Origin: Mesorhizobium sangaii
GTDB lineage: Bacteria > Pseudomonadota > Alphaproteobacteria > Rhizobiales > Rhizobiaceae
Assembly: GCF_014207355.1 (NCBI RefSeq)
Contig: NZ_JACHEF010000008.1
Location: 124,001 to 188,000, forward strand
Direction: 5' to 3'
DNA length: 64,000 nt
Below, in pieces: positions 32,263 through 41,419 of the stretch; positions within the stretch are counted from its first letter, which is position 1; each line of letters starts with the position of its first letter. Under the pieces are notes generated by a model, which saw nothing but the letters and a program-made list of their open reading frames with translations, was not told the DNA's origin and searched no databases. The position numbers and the translations under genes are program-made.

Positions 32263-33404
32263 CGGAACGTCTTGCGCGGATCGAAGGCGTCGCGCGTGGC
32301 CTCGCCGACGAAGACCAGCAGCGACAGCATCAGCGAGATGACGACGAAGCCGGAAATGCCGAGCCACGGCGCGTTGAGATTGCGCTGCGCCTGCTTCAAC
32401 AATTCGCCGAGCGAGGCGGAGCCGGGCGGCAGGCCGAAACCGAGATAGTCGAGCGAGGTCAGCGTCGAGATCGAGCCGCTGAGCAGGAACGGCAGGAAGG
32501 TCAGCGTCGCCACCATGGCGTTGGGCAGCAGGTGCCGGAACATGATGGTGCGGTTGGGCACGCCCAGCGCTCGCGCCGCGTTGACGTATTCGAAGTTGCG
32601 GGCGCGCAGGAACTCGGCCCGCACCACGCCGACCAGCGCCACCCAGGAGAACAAGAGCATCAGGCCGAGCAGGATGAAGAACCCCGGCGGCAGGATGGCG
32701 GCGACGATGAGCAGGAGATAGAGCACCGGGATCGCCGACCAGATTTCGATGAAACGCTGGAACAGGAGATCGGTCCAGCCGCCGAAATAGCCTTGCACGG
32801 CGCCGGCCGCGACGCCGATCAGGGCCGAACCGGCGGTCAGGATCAGGCCGAACAGCACCGAAATGCGGAAGCCGTAGATGACACGCGCCAGCACGTCGCG
32901 CGCCTGGTCGTCGGTGCCGAGCCAGTTCCAGTTGCCGACGATGCAGGCCGGATCGGCCGCCCCTTGCGGATACTGGCTGCAGCGCGCCTTGGCGTCATAC
33001 TGCCAGGACGGTTTGGCTGGGGCCGCTTCCGGAATGGCGTTGTTGACGGTCTGGTAGGAGTAGCGCACCGGCGGCCAGATCATCCAGCCATTGGCGTTGA
33101 TCTCGTCCTGGATGACCGGGTCGCGATAGTCGGTGACCGCGTAGAAGCCGCCGAACTTTTCCTCGGGGTAGGCGACCAGCACCGGAAACAGGATCTCACC
33201 CTTGTAGGAGGCGATGATCGGCTTGTCGTTGGCGATGAATTCGGCAAACAGCGACAGCACGAACAGGACGAGGAAGATCCACAGCGACCAGTAGCCGCGC
33301 CGGTTGGCTCTGAAGTTCTGCAGGCGGCGCTTGTTGAGCGGCGACAGCCACGGCCGCACGATCCGCTCCGGTGCGGCCTCCGTGGTCGCGGTGGTGTCCG
33401 ACAT
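32259..33404 (-). CDS. yejE: Yej-type peptide ABC transporter permease
   Basis: The 381-residue inner-membrane permease has an N-terminal membrane helix (WSLWIFLVLFVLSLFAEFIA), a long periplasmic loop (about residues 55-170) and the BPD-type permease domain with the EAA loop near RNFEYVNAARALGVPNRTIMFRHLLPNAM. The long loop is characteristic of YejE and separates it from DppC. One base overlaps with the YejB stop (TGATG), and the next gene also overlaps. Confidence 0.92.
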   Translation of the reverse strand: MSDTTATTEAAPERIVRPWLSPLNKRRLQNFRANRRGYWSLWIFLVLFVLSLFAEFIANDKPIIASYKGEILFPVLVAYPEEKFGGFYAVTDYRDPVIQDEINANGWMIWPPVRYSYQTVNNAIPEAAPAKPSWQYDAKARCSQYPQGAADPACIVGNWNWLGTDDQARDVLARVIYGFRISVLFGLILTAGSALIGVAAGAVQGYFGGWTDLLFQRFIEIWSAIPVLYLLLIVAAILPPGFFILLGLMLLFSWVALVGVVRAEFLRARNFEYVNAARALGVPNRTIMFRHLLPNAMVATLTFLPFLLSGSISTLTSLDYLGFGLPPGSASLGELLKQAQRNLNAPWLGISGFVVISLMLSLLVFVGEATRDAFDPRKTFR

Positions 33405-34501
33405 CAGACGTCTCTCCGCTCGAAATCGATGCGCGGATCGACCCAGGTGTAGAGCAGGTCGGACAGCAATCCGACGAACAGCCCGAGCAGCGAGAAGATA
33501 TAGAGATTGGCGAACACCACCGGATAGTCGCGCTCGACCACCGATCTGAAGCCGAGCAGGCCGAGGCCATCGAGGGAAAAGATGTTCTCGATCAGCAGCG
33601 AGCCGGTGAAGAAGGCCGAGATGAAGGCGCCCGGAAAACCGGCGATCACGATCAGCATGGCGTTGCGGAAGACGTGGCCGTAGAGCACCTGCCGCTCCGA
33701 CAGGCCCTTGGCGCGCGCCGTCACCACATACTGCTTGCGGATCTCTTCCAGGAACGAGTTCTTGGTCAACAGCGTCGTGGTGGCGAAGGCCGACAGCACC
33801 AGCGCCGTCAGCGGTAAGGTCATGTGCCAGAAATAGTCGATGATCTTGCCGGACCAGGATAGCTGGTCCCAATTGTCGGAGGTGAGGCCGCGCAGCGGAA
33901 ACCAGTCCCAGAACGATCCGCCGGCAAACAGCACCATCAGCATGATGCCGAACAGGAAGCCTGGAATGGCATAGCCGACGATGACGACGCCGCTGGTCCA
34001 GACGTCGAAAGGCGTGCCGTCCTTGACCGCCTTGCGGATACCGAGCGGGATCGAGATCAGATAGGACAGAAGCGTGATCCACAGCCCGATCGAGATCGAC
34101 ACCGGCATTTTTTCCAGGATCAGGTTGAGCACCGAAATATCGCGGAAATAGCTGTCGCCGAAATCGAAGCGCGCATAATTCCACAACATCATGCCGAAGC
34201 GCTCGAGCGGCGGCTTGTCGAAGCCGAACTGCTTCTCCAGCTTCTTGATGAATTCCGGATCGAGGCCTTGGGCGCCGCGATATTTCGAGCTGACATCACC
34301 GGCGACATCGACATTGGCGCCACCGACCGCGTCACCACCGCCGCCGCCGAGGCGATCGCTGCCGCCCTGGTTGGTCAGCCGGGCGATGACCTGCTCGACC
34401 GGGCCGCCCGGCGCAAACTGGATGACGGCGAAGGATATCGCCATGATGCCGAACAGGGTCGGGATCATCAACAGGATGCGGCGCAGGATATAAGCGCCCA
34501 T
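33404..34501 (-). CDS. yejB: Yej-type peptide ABC transporter permease
   Basis: The 365-residue permease begins MGAYILRRILLMIPTLFGIMAISF, as DppB-type permeases do, and carries the EAA loop region EEIRKQYVVTARAKGLSERQVLYGHVFRNAML. A glycine- and aspartate-rich insert (RLGGGGGDAVGGANVD, near residue 50) lies in the periplasmic part, as in YejB proteins. It forms the pore with YejE. It lies 30 bases after the first binding-protein gene. Confidence 0.92.
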   Translation of the reverse strand: MGAYILRRILLMIPTLFGIMAISFAVIQFAPGGPVEQVIARLTNQGGSDRLGGGGGDAVGGANVDVAGDVSSKYRGAQGLDPEFIKKLEKQFGFDKPPLERFGMMLWNYARFDFGDSYFRDISVLNLILEKMPVSISIGLWITLLSYLISIPLGIRKAVKDGTPFDVWTSGVVIVGYAIPGFLFGIMLMVLFAGGSFWDWFPLRGLTSDNWDQLSWSGKIIDYFWHMTLPLTALVLSAFATTTLLTKNSFLEEIRKQYVVTARAKGLSERQVLYGHVFRNAMLIVIAGFPGAFISAFFTGSLLIENIFSLDGLGLLGFRSVVERDYPVVFANLYIFSLLGLFVGLLSDLLYTWVDPRIDFERRDV

Positions 34502-34531
34502 CAGGTCTTTTGCCCTGCTTGAGCGAACATC

Positions 34532-36400
34532 TCAGCCTTTGCCAATTTTTGCCGCCTTGCCCTTATCGAACCACCATAGCGTCTCGACCGGAAAGCCGAA
34601 ATCGGGCTTTTGCTCGACGAAGTCGAACATGTCCCAATAGGCGACGCGGTGATTCGCCAGATAGTATGTTGGAATCCAGTCTAGCCGTGCGCGCAAGACC
34701 CGGTCGAGCGCCCTGAGCGCGGTGACGAGTTCATTTCGGCTTTGCGCCTTGCCGGCAGCCACGATCAGCGCGTCGATGACCTTGCTTTCCGTGCCCGGAT
34801 AGTTGCGTTGCCCCGGCGTTTTCGCCATTCGGGAATCATAGAGCATCTCCAGGCCGTCTTCAGTCGGCGTCGCTCCGATCGACCAATGCAGCACGGTAAG
34901 ATCGAAGTCGAAATCACTGTGCCGCTGTTCATACTGTGCCGAATCGATTTGCCGGATCGAGGCGTCGATCCCGATCGCCTTCATATTCTCGGACCATGGG
35001 GTGAAGATGCGAACGATGCCGTCATCCTCTGCCAGCATTTCAACCTGCAGACGCTCACCCTTGTCGTTGACGACGAAACTGTCCGCACGTTTCCAGCCGG
35101 CTTGCGCAAGCAATCTCGAAGCCTCGCCCAGCAGCTTGCGGTCATGGCCCGAGCCGTCGGACAGAGGCTGCGTCACGGCTTCGCCAAAGACCTCTGGTGG
35201 CAACTCGGCCCGGAACGGCTCGAGCAGGGCCAATTCGCCAGGCGATGGCAGACCTTCGGCCTTGTAGTCCGACCGTTCGAAGTTCGATTGAGAGCGCTCG
35301 TAGGAGCCGTAAAACAGGGCCCGCTTCATCCATTCGAAATCGAAGCATCTGGCGATCGCCCGCCGTACCCGCTCGTCGCGAAATTGCGGACGACGTTGAT
35401 TCAACGCCACGCCCTGCATGTCTGGCGTCTTCTCACCGGGAAATTCCCGTTTGACGATCTTGCCATCCTTGAGCGCCGGAAAGTCGTATCCGGTCGCCCA
35501 TACCCGCGCGGTAAATTCCTCGCGAAAATGCGTGTCACCTTTCTTGAAGGCTTCAAAAGCCGCCTGCCGATCAAGATAGAAGTCGATGCGGATGCGGTCG
35601 AAATTGTACAGTCCGCGGTTCACGGCGAGATCGCGGCCCCAATAGTCGGCGACGCTGTCATATTCGACAGTCTGTCCGGCTGCCACGCGCCCTATCTTGT
35701 AAGGCCCAGAGCCGAGCGGCGGTGTCATCGTCGAGGCATCGAAATCATTGGCCGTATAAAAGGCCTTGGACACGATCGGCATTGCCACGATTGCAAGGAT
35801 GTTCTGCGGCGACTGCTCGCCGTTGAAGGTCAGGTCGAGAGTGGTGGGATCGACCGCGACCGCTTCCGTCATATACCGCAGCGCCTTGGAAAGGTTCGGA
35901 TGGCCTTGGTCTTTGTAAAGCTTCAACGCGAAGGCAACGTCTTCAGCGGTCAGCGGCGACCCGTCGTTGAAGCGCGCTTGCGGTCGCAGGCTGAAACGGA
36001 AGCCGTTGCGGTCTTGCGACAAGGTGACGGACTCGGCAAGCAGGCCATAGACCGCATCCGGCTCATCGAGCGCGCTTGCCATCAGGGAATCGAAACAAAG
36101 CTCCGTTCGCGGCGGGGAATCTCCTTTCAACACCAGGGAATTCAACGTGTTGAAAGTCAGGAAGCTCTGATTCAAGGTGGCGTTGGGCGGCGCGAAGTTC
36201 ATCTGGCCGCCCTTGGGCGCGTCCGGATTGACATAGTCGAAATGCGCGAAGTCCGGCTTGTATTTGAGATCGCCGAAAGCCGACAGGCCGTGCAGTTTTA
36301 CGCCAGTCGGGACGGTGGCGAAGGCCCGGCCAGGCAGCAGGGCGGCTGCTGCGGTAGCACCGCCCAATGCCAGAAAATCGCGGCGGGCAAGGACCGCCAT
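34532..36400 (-). CDS. Yej-type peptide-binding protein (second copy)
   Basis: The 622-residue solute-binding protein (SBP family 5) starts with a Tat-like leader (LARRDFLALGGATAAAALLPGRAFA), then HGLSAFGDLKYKPDFAHFDYVNPDAPKGG, the YejA hallmark. It captures peptides in the periplasm and hands them to YejB/YejE. Its ATG shares one base with the stop of the upstream YejA-like gene. The two proteins align in order but differ clearly, so the importer may have two substrate ranges. Confidence 0.9.
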   Translation of the reverse strand: MAVLARRDFLALGGATAAAALLPGRAFATVPTGVKLHGLSAFGDLKYKPDFAHFDYVNPDAPKGGQMNFAPPNATLNQSFLTFNTLNSLVLKGDSPPRTELCFDSLMASALDEPDAVYGLLAESVTLSQDRNGFRFSLRPQARFNDGSPLTAEDVAFALKLYKDQGHPNLSKALRYMTEAVAVDPTTLDLTFNGEQSPQNILAIVAMPIVSKAFYTANDFDASTMTPPLGSGPYKIGRVAAGQTVEYDSVADYWGRDLAVNRGLYNFDRIRIDFYLDRQAAFEAFKKGDTHFREEFTARVWATGYDFPALKDGKIVKREFPGEKTPDMQGVALNQRRPQFRDERVRRAIARCFDFEWMKRALFYGSYERSQSNFERSDYKAEGLPSPGELALLEPFRAELPPEVFGEAVTQPLSDGSGHDRKLLGEASRLLAQAGWKRADSFVVNDKGERLQVEMLAEDDGIVRIFTPWSENMKAIGIDASIRQIDSAQYEQRHSDFDFDLTVLHWSIGATPTEDGLEMLYDSRMAKTPGQRNYPGTESKVIDALIVAAGKAQSRNELVTALRALDRVLRARLDWIPTYYLANHRVAYWDMFDFVEQKPDFGFPVETLWWFDKGKAAKIGKG

Positions 36401-38277
36401 CAATTGCCGCCCTTGTACTTGGCGGCCAGCGCCTTTTCCTTGTCGGGGTCGATCCACCAGGAATCGATATCGGCGCCTACATAGGCGGGCTGCTTGTCTG
36501 GAAAGCCGAACTTGTCCCAATAGGCCAGCCAGACGGCGGACCGGTAGTATTGCGGCACGACATAGAAGTTCCACAGCAGGATACGGTCGAGCGCGTGGGT
36601 GGCGGCGACAAGGTCGTCGCGATCGGTGGCGAAGATGATGCGGTCGACCAGCGCGTCGATGATCGGATCCTTGATGCCCATCAGATTGCGCGAACCCGGC
36701 GCATCGGCGGCTTTCGAAGTCCAGAAGTCGCGTTGCTCGTTGCCCGGCGAATCCGACTGCTGGAAAATCCCCGTGACGACATCGAAATCGAAATTGTTGA
36801 CGCGGTTGATGTACTGCGTCTGGTCGATGATGCGCAGCGTGGCGTCGACACCGATCTTGCGCAGATTGGCGATGTAGGGGCTGGCGATCACCTGGTCGGT
36901 GTCGTTCCAGCCGAGAATTTCGAACCTGAACGGCGCGCCGGTCTTGGCATTGACCATCTTGCCGCCCTTGATCACCCAGCCAGCCTTGGCGAACAGATCA
37001 ACCGCCTGTTTCAGGTATTTCCGTTCCGCCTGTGGGGAATCGTAGACCGGCAGCTTGAATTCCTGGGTGAACAGTTCGGGAGGCAGCTTGTCGCGATATT
37101 TTTCCAGGATTTCCAACTCCTTGCCTTGCGGCAATCCGCTCGATGCCAGTTCGGTGCCCTGGAAATAGCTTGAGGTGCGGGTGTTGAAGCCAAAGAACAG
37201 CGTGCGGTTCATGCTCTCGAAATCGAACGGGATGGTTAGCGCCTCACGCACAAGCCGGTCCTGGAACAGCGGCCTCCGCTGGTTGAGGACGAAACCCTGC
37301 ATCGCCTGTGGCGCGTGGGTCTGGAAGTCCTTCTTGACGACATCGCCGGCCTGGAATGCCGGAAAATTGTAAGCCGTTGCCCATTTGCGCGAGCTGTATT
37401 CGCGGTTGATGTCCTCAAGCCCGCCCTTGGTGAAGGCCAGCCATGCGGCGTTGTCGTCGAGGATGTAGGTATAGCGTCGCGTGTCGAAATTCTCGCGGCC
37501 GATCTTTACCGGCAGTTTGGCTGCCCAGTAGTCGGGCACGCGCTGCCAGATGATCTCCGAGCCGGGCTTGAAACTGGCGATCTTGTAGGCGGCCGAACCG
37601 AGCGGAATTTCCAGCGTCGGCTTGGTCACGTCGCGCTTTTTGCCGTTGGCATCGGTGCCTTCCCACCAGTGTTTCGGCAGGACGGCAAGGTCGCCTATGA
37701 TCTTCGGCAGTTCCCGGTTGCCCTTCTGATTGAAATGGAACTCGACCTCGCGGTCGGAGACGGCAACGGCCTCGGTAACGTTCTCGAAATAGCGGCTGTA
37801 TTGCGGGCTGTTCGCCTTCAGCACCTGGAACGACCAGATCACGTCATCGACGGTGATCGGCTGGCCGTCATGCCATTTGGCGCGCGGGTCGAGCCGGTAG
37901 GTCGCGGACGAATAATCGGCGGGATATTTGTAGGCGTCGGCGATCAACGGATGGCTGGTGCTGCCTTCGTCGGTCGCCTGCTCCATCAGCGTGTCGTAGA
38001 GCAGGCCGCCGCCAAACGCGACAAGGCCGGCAGCAGGCGATCCCTGGACGACATAGGGATTGAAGCTGTCGAACGTGCCGAGCAGCACCGAATTCAGCGT
38101 GCCGCCCTTGGGCGCGTTCGGGTTGACGTAATCGTAGTGCTGGAAATTGTCGCCGTATTTGGACTCGCCGATCAGCGATGAGGTGGTGCGCCATTCGTCG
38201 GCTTGCGACGCTTGCAATCCCGCCGCCAGCAGGGCTGCCGCCAGCAACGATTTGAGAAGCGTTCGGCCAACCGTCAT
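36400..38277 (-). CDS. yejA: Yej-type peptide-binding protein (first copy)
   Basis: The 625-residue SBP family 5 protein has a Sec signal peptide (LLKSLLAAALLAAGLQASQA), then SSLIGESKYGDNFQHYDYVNPNAPKGG. Later QAMQGFVLNQRRPLFQDRLVREALT matches the same segment in the downstream copy. It is the first gene of the five-gene Yej operon, with no other gene in the 110 bases before it. The signal is Sec-type while its partner has a twin-arginine leader. Confidence 0.9.
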   Translation of the reverse strand: MTVGRTLLKSLLAAALLAAGLQASQADEWRTTSSLIGESKYGDNFQHYDYVNPNAPKGGTLNSVLLGTFDSFNPYVVQGSPAAGLVAFGGGLLYDTLMEQATDEGSTSHPLIADAYKYPADYSSATYRLDPRAKWHDGQPITVDDVIWSFQVLKANSPQYSRYFENVTEAVAVSDREVEFHFNQKGNRELPKIIGDLAVLPKHWWEGTDANGKKRDVTKPTLEIPLGSAAYKIASFKPGSEIIWQRVPDYWAAKLPVKIGRENFDTRRYTYILDDNAAWLAFTKGGLEDINREYSSRKWATAYNFPAFQAGDVVKKDFQTHAPQAMQGFVLNQRRPLFQDRLVREALTIPFDFESMNRTLFFGFNTRTSSYFQGTELASSGLPQGKELEILEKYRDKLPPELFTQEFKLPVYDSPQAERKYLKQAVDLFAKAGWVIKGGKMVNAKTGAPFRFEILGWNDTDQVIASPYIANLRKIGVDATLRIIDQTQYINRVNNFDFDVVTGIFQQSDSPGNEQRDFWTSKAADAPGSRNLMGIKDPIIDALVDRIIFATDRDDLVAATHALDRILLWNFYVVPQYYRSAVWLAYWDKFGFPDKQPAYVGADIDSWWIDPDKEKALAAKYKGGN

Positions 38278-38388
38278 GCACTGTCCTCTTCGCGCTGCGT
38301 GTCCATTCCAGAAAGGCAATCTAGTTGATTTGCCGCTCGTGAAAACCGCAATGCGCGGCTTTGTCGCTGCATATGCGATCTTGCTAAC

Positions 38389-38416
38389 AAAAAAGCCGGG
38401 CTGAACCCGGCTTTTT
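38389..38416. terminator. Bidirectional rho-independent terminator
   Basis: AAAAAAGCCGGG, a CTGAA loop and CCCGGCTTTTT form a G/C-rich hairpin with A and T tails on both sides. It lies just after the stop of the cytochrome c gene (minus strand), which it should terminate, and about 110 bases before the start of yejA on the same strand. It therefore separates the two units. Confidence 0.85.
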
Positions 38417-38441
38417 CAAGATCGTCGAGGTGACAATTTGT

Positions 38442-39149
38442 TTATTGGGCAGGCGCCGGTGCCGGAGCGGCCGGAGCCGGGGCGGCGGGGGCCGGCGCAG
38501 CCGGAGCCGCGGGCTTGGCAGGAGCGGCACCCACTGCCGGCTTGGCAGGGGCGGCTGCTTCGGCAGGCTTGGCAGGCGCGGTCGCATCGGCCGCAGCCCC
38601 TGGCGCCGGCAGCGGCTTGGGATTGTCGGACAGCGTGCGTAGATAGGCGATGACGTTGGCGCGGTCCTCGTCCTTGGGCAGGCCGGCAAAGCCCATGGCC
38701 GTGCCCTTCACGAATTTCTTCGGCGAGGTGATGAAGTGGTTGATGTTGTCATAGGTCCACTTCTCGGTGCCGCCCTTGGAGAATTCCTTCATGCCGGCCG
38801 AATAGGCGAAGCCTTCATGCTCGCCGACCGGACGGTCGATGAGATCCCACAGATCGGGGCCGACCTTGTTGGGGCCGCCCTTTTCACCGGAATGGCAGGC
38901 CTGGCATTTCTTGAACACCGCAGCGCCCGCTTCGACATTGGCAGTCGCCAAAAGGTCGGCGATCGGCTTGGCTTCGGCGGCCGGAGCGGCCGGGCCGCCT
39001 TCAGCGGGCTCGGTGGCTTCGATGGCGAAGCCAGGCTTTTCCGGCGCCGGCGAGGCAAACAGCGCATCGGACACAAGGCCAACCGAGAAGACCACGAAAA
39101 CAGTTCCGAGCAATCCGGCGAGCAGCTTGTTGACTTCGTTGGAATCCAT
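38442..39149 (-). CDS. Membrane-anchored cytochrome c
   Basis: The 235-residue protein has an N-terminal anchor (LLAGLLGTVFVVFSVGLVSDALF), a class I cytochrome c domain with CQACH (about residues 83-87) as the heme site and a distal Met in KGTAMGFAGLP, and a C-terminal tail of about 50 residues built almost only from Ala, Pro and Lys. It resembles CycM-type cytochromes of rhizobia that pass electrons to the terminal oxidase. The tail is unusual in length and could be a flexible tether. It is divergent from kdsB. Confidence 0.9.
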   Translation of the reverse strand: MDSNEVNKLLAGLLGTVFVVFSVGLVSDALFASPAPEKPGFAIEATEPAEGGPAAPAAEAKPIADLLATANVEAGAAVFKKCQACHSGEKGGPNKVGPDLWDLIDRPVGEHEGFAYSAGMKEFSKGGTEKWTYDNINHFITSPKKFVKGTAMGFAGLPKDEDRANVIAYLRTLSDNPKPLPAPGAAADATAPAKPAEAAAPAKPAVGAAPAKPAAPAAPAPAAPAPAAPAPAPAQ

Positions 39150-39342
39150 ACGCCCCTTGCTCCCTTTTCCGGCGGACCGATCCGTCCACTCCGTCCGTCG
39201 GTATCGTGACCCACCCTGCTAAGGCGGTCAAATCGGGCGGAAACTAGGTCTTTTGCTCCGGCGTTGCAACACCTATAAGGGCGCTTCCAGTGAGACCTTT
39301 TGCCACTTTTCCCTTCCCCTTTTGAGACGCCTTGCAACGCGC

Positions 39343-40071
39343 ATGTCCACGCTGATCCTGATCCCGGCCCGCATGGCCTCGACCCGCCTGCCGGGCAAGC
39401 CGCTGGCCGACATCGCCGGCGCGCCAATGATCGTCCATGTCGCCCGTCGCGCCGCCGAGGCCGGCCTCGGCCGGGTGGTTGTGGCGACCGACACGCAAAG
39501 CGTGGCGGAAGCGGTGCGCGCGCATGGTTTCGAGGCCGTGATGACGCGCATGGATCACGAATCCGGCTCCGATCGCATCCATGAGGCTTTGGTTGCGCTT
39601 GATCCCGAACGCAAGGTCGAAACGATCGTCAATGTGCAAGGCGATTTGCCGACAATCGACCCGGAAATCATCGCCGCGGCGCTCAGGCCGTTCGAGGACC
39701 GGGCGGTGGATATCGCCACGCTCGGCGTCGAGATCGTCCGCGACGAGGAAAAGACCAATCCCAACGTCGTCAAGATCGTCGGCTCGCCGCTCTCCGGCAC
39801 CAGGCTGAGGGCGCTCTATTTCACCCGCGCCACCGCGCCATGGGGCGAGGGCGCGCTCTATCACCATGTCGGCCTTTATGCCTATCGCCGCGCAGCACTC
39901 GAGCGCTTCGTCGCGTTGAAGCCGTCGCCGCTCGAACGGCGCGAACGGCTGGAACAGCTGCGGGCGCTGGAAGCCGGCATGCGCATCGATGCCGAGATCG
40001 TGCGTTCATTGCCGCTTGGCGTCGACACGCCGCAAGACCTCGAACGCGCCAGAACCATCCTTTCCCACTGA
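39343..40071 (+). CDS. kdsB: 3-deoxy-manno-octulosonate cytidylyltransferase
   Basis: The 242-residue enzyme starts STLILIPARMASTRLPGKPLADI, the CMP-Kdo synthetase nucleotide motif, and has VVVATDTQSV, HESGSDRIHEAL, NVQGDLPTIDP and HHVGLYAYRR. It joins Kdo to CMP for lipopolysaccharide core synthesis in the cytoplasm. ATG 39343 is the family start. The prephenate dehydratase gene follows after 42 bases. Confidence 0.95.
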   Translation: MSTLILIPARMASTRLPGKPLADIAGAPMIVHVARRAAEAGLGRVVVATDTQSVAEAVRAHGFEAVMTRMDHESGSDRIHEALVALDPERKVETIVNVQGDLPTIDPEIIAAALRPFEDRAVDIATLGVEIVRDEEKTNPNVVKIVGSPLSGTRLRALYFTRATAPWGEGALYHHVGLYAYRRAALERFVALKPSPLERRERLEQLRALEAGMRIDAEIVRSLPLGVDTPQDLERARTILSH

Positions 40072-40113
40072 ACAATCCCTTCGAACAGCGACACCTTGAA
40101 TCGAGACTTGGGC

Positions 40114-40977
40114 ATGCCTGAAAAGACCAACAGAATATCCTTCCAGGGCGAGCCGGGCGCCAATTCCGACACCGCCAGCCGCAATGTCTATCCATCGATG
40201 GAGCCGTTGCCGTGCCCGACCTTCGAGGATGCGTTCAACGCGGTCGAGACGGGCAAGGCCGATCTCGCCATGATCCCGATCGAGAACACCATCGCCGGGC
40301 GTGTTGCCGACATCCATCATCTGTTGCCGGAATCGAGGCTGCACATCGTCGGCGAATATTTCCTGCCGATCCACTTCCAGCTGATGGTGCTGCCCGGCGT
40401 CAAACGCGACGAGATCAAGACCGTGCACAGCCACATCCACGCGCTTGGCCAGTGCCGCAAATACATCCGCAAGAACGGCTGGAAGCCGGTGGTCGCCGGC
40501 GACACGGCGGGTTCGGCGAAGCTGGTTTCGGAGGTCAAGGACCGCACCATGGCGTCGCTCGCCCCGGCGCTCGCGGCAGAGCTCTACGGGCTCGACATCA
40601 TCGAGGAGAATGTCGAGGACACCGATTCCAACGTCACCCGCTTTGTCGTTCTGAGCAAGAACAAGCAATGGGCCGAACGCCCGTCAGCCGACACCAAGAT
40701 GATGACGACCTTCATCTTCCGCGTCCGCAACGTGCCGGCCGCGCTCTACAAGGCAATGGGCGGTTTCGCCACCAACGGCATCAACATGACCAAGCTGGAG
40801 AGCTACCAGCTCGGCGCCTTCACGGCGACGCTGTTTTACGCCGACATCGAGGGCCATCCCGACGATCCGCTGGTCAAGCTGGCGCTGGACGAGCTTCGCT
40901 TCTTCTCCCGCGAGGTGCGGATCCTGGGCGTCTATCCGGCCAGCGAGTCACGCGAGCAGTGGAAGGTGGCGGATTAG
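40114..40977 (+). CDS. pheA: Prephenate dehydratase
   Basis: The 287-residue enzyme has ISFQGEPGANSDTASRNVYP at the start, then DLAMIPIENTIAGRVADIHHLL and EDTDSNVTRFVVLSK with the catalytic Thr-Arg-Phe triad, and a C-terminal ACT domain with GINMTKLESYQL, where phenylalanine inhibits. It turns prephenate into phenylpyruvate. It has no chorismate mutase part, as usual in alphaproteobacteria. ATG 40114 fits the family start; ATG 40096 is in frame. Confidence 0.95.
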   Translation: MPEKTNRISFQGEPGANSDTASRNVYPSMEPLPCPTFEDAFNAVETGKADLAMIPIENTIAGRVADIHHLLPESRLHIVGEYFLPIHFQLMVLPGVKRDEIKTVHSHIHALGQCRKYIRKNGWKPVVAGDTAGSAKLVSEVKDRTMASLAPALAAELYGLDIIEENVEDTDSNVTRFVVLSKNKQWAERPSADTKMMTTFIFRVRNVPAALYKAMGGFATNGINMTKLESYQLGAFTATLFYADIEGHPDDPLVKLALDELRFFSREVRILGVYPASESREQWKVAD

Positions 40978-41080
40978 TGCATGTCGCCCAAAAGTGCGCA
41001 GCGGTTTTTGGACAACGACATGCATGAAGCAAAGACTTAAAGCGCGTCGCAGGAATCCGTTTGGACGCGTCGCGCTTTAA
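40978..41080. repeat. Rhizobial-type palindromic intergenic repeats
   Basis: The first hairpin has TGCATGTCG (40978-40986) and CGACATGCA (41016-41024) arms with a CCAAAA/TTTTGG inner pair. The second, TTAAAGCGCG...CGCGCTTTAA (41037-41080), overlaps the stop of the Dabb gene. These are words seen often between genes in rhizobia. They may end the pheA transcript and that of the convergent Dabb gene. Confidence 0.7.
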
Positions 41081-41382
41081 ATCACCGCGCCCAACGGCAC
41101 ATAGTCGATCTCCATGAACGTCTCGACTTCCGGTACCCAGCGGTCGCGCACGAAGGCGACGTGGTCGGGATGGTCGTTGTATCTGGTGTAGGCGGCCTGG
41201 TCGGCGAACTCCATCGAGAAGCCGAAGCGGTAATCGTTCTTTGGGCTGACCTGCCGCAATTGCTCGAAATGCGTAACACCTTTTATCGCCGACAGGATTT
41301 TCTTGGCGTCGACCAGGAATCTCTTCTCCTCCAGCGAATGCGGCGCATGCTTCAGCGTGAACACGACGGTGTGACGGATCAT
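41077..41382 (-). CDS. Dabb (stress-responsive alpha/beta barrel) protein
   Basis: The 101-residue protein starts MIRHTVVFTLKHAPHS and has FGFSMEFADQAAYTRYNDHPDHVAFV, the pattern of the Dabb ferredoxin-like dimeric barrel. Such proteins are small cytoplasmic enzymes or stress proteins with varied substrates. ATG 41382 fits the family; the frame extends to 41397. Its last codons overlap a palindromic repeat. Confidence 0.85.
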   Translation of the reverse strand: MIRHTVVFTLKHAPHSLEEKRFLVDAKKILSAIKGVTHFEQLRQVSPKNDYRFGFSMEFADQAAYTRYNDHPDHVAFVRDRWVPEVETFMEIDYVPLGAVI

Positions 41383-41419
41383 TTTCTGCTCCTGCAATGT
41401 CTCTCAGTACTGGCTGCCA

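Noticed and set aside
34742..36484. Plus-strand open frame of 580 codons opposite the second Yej binding protein
   Set aside because: No family features; the minus-strand SBP family 5 protein is complete.
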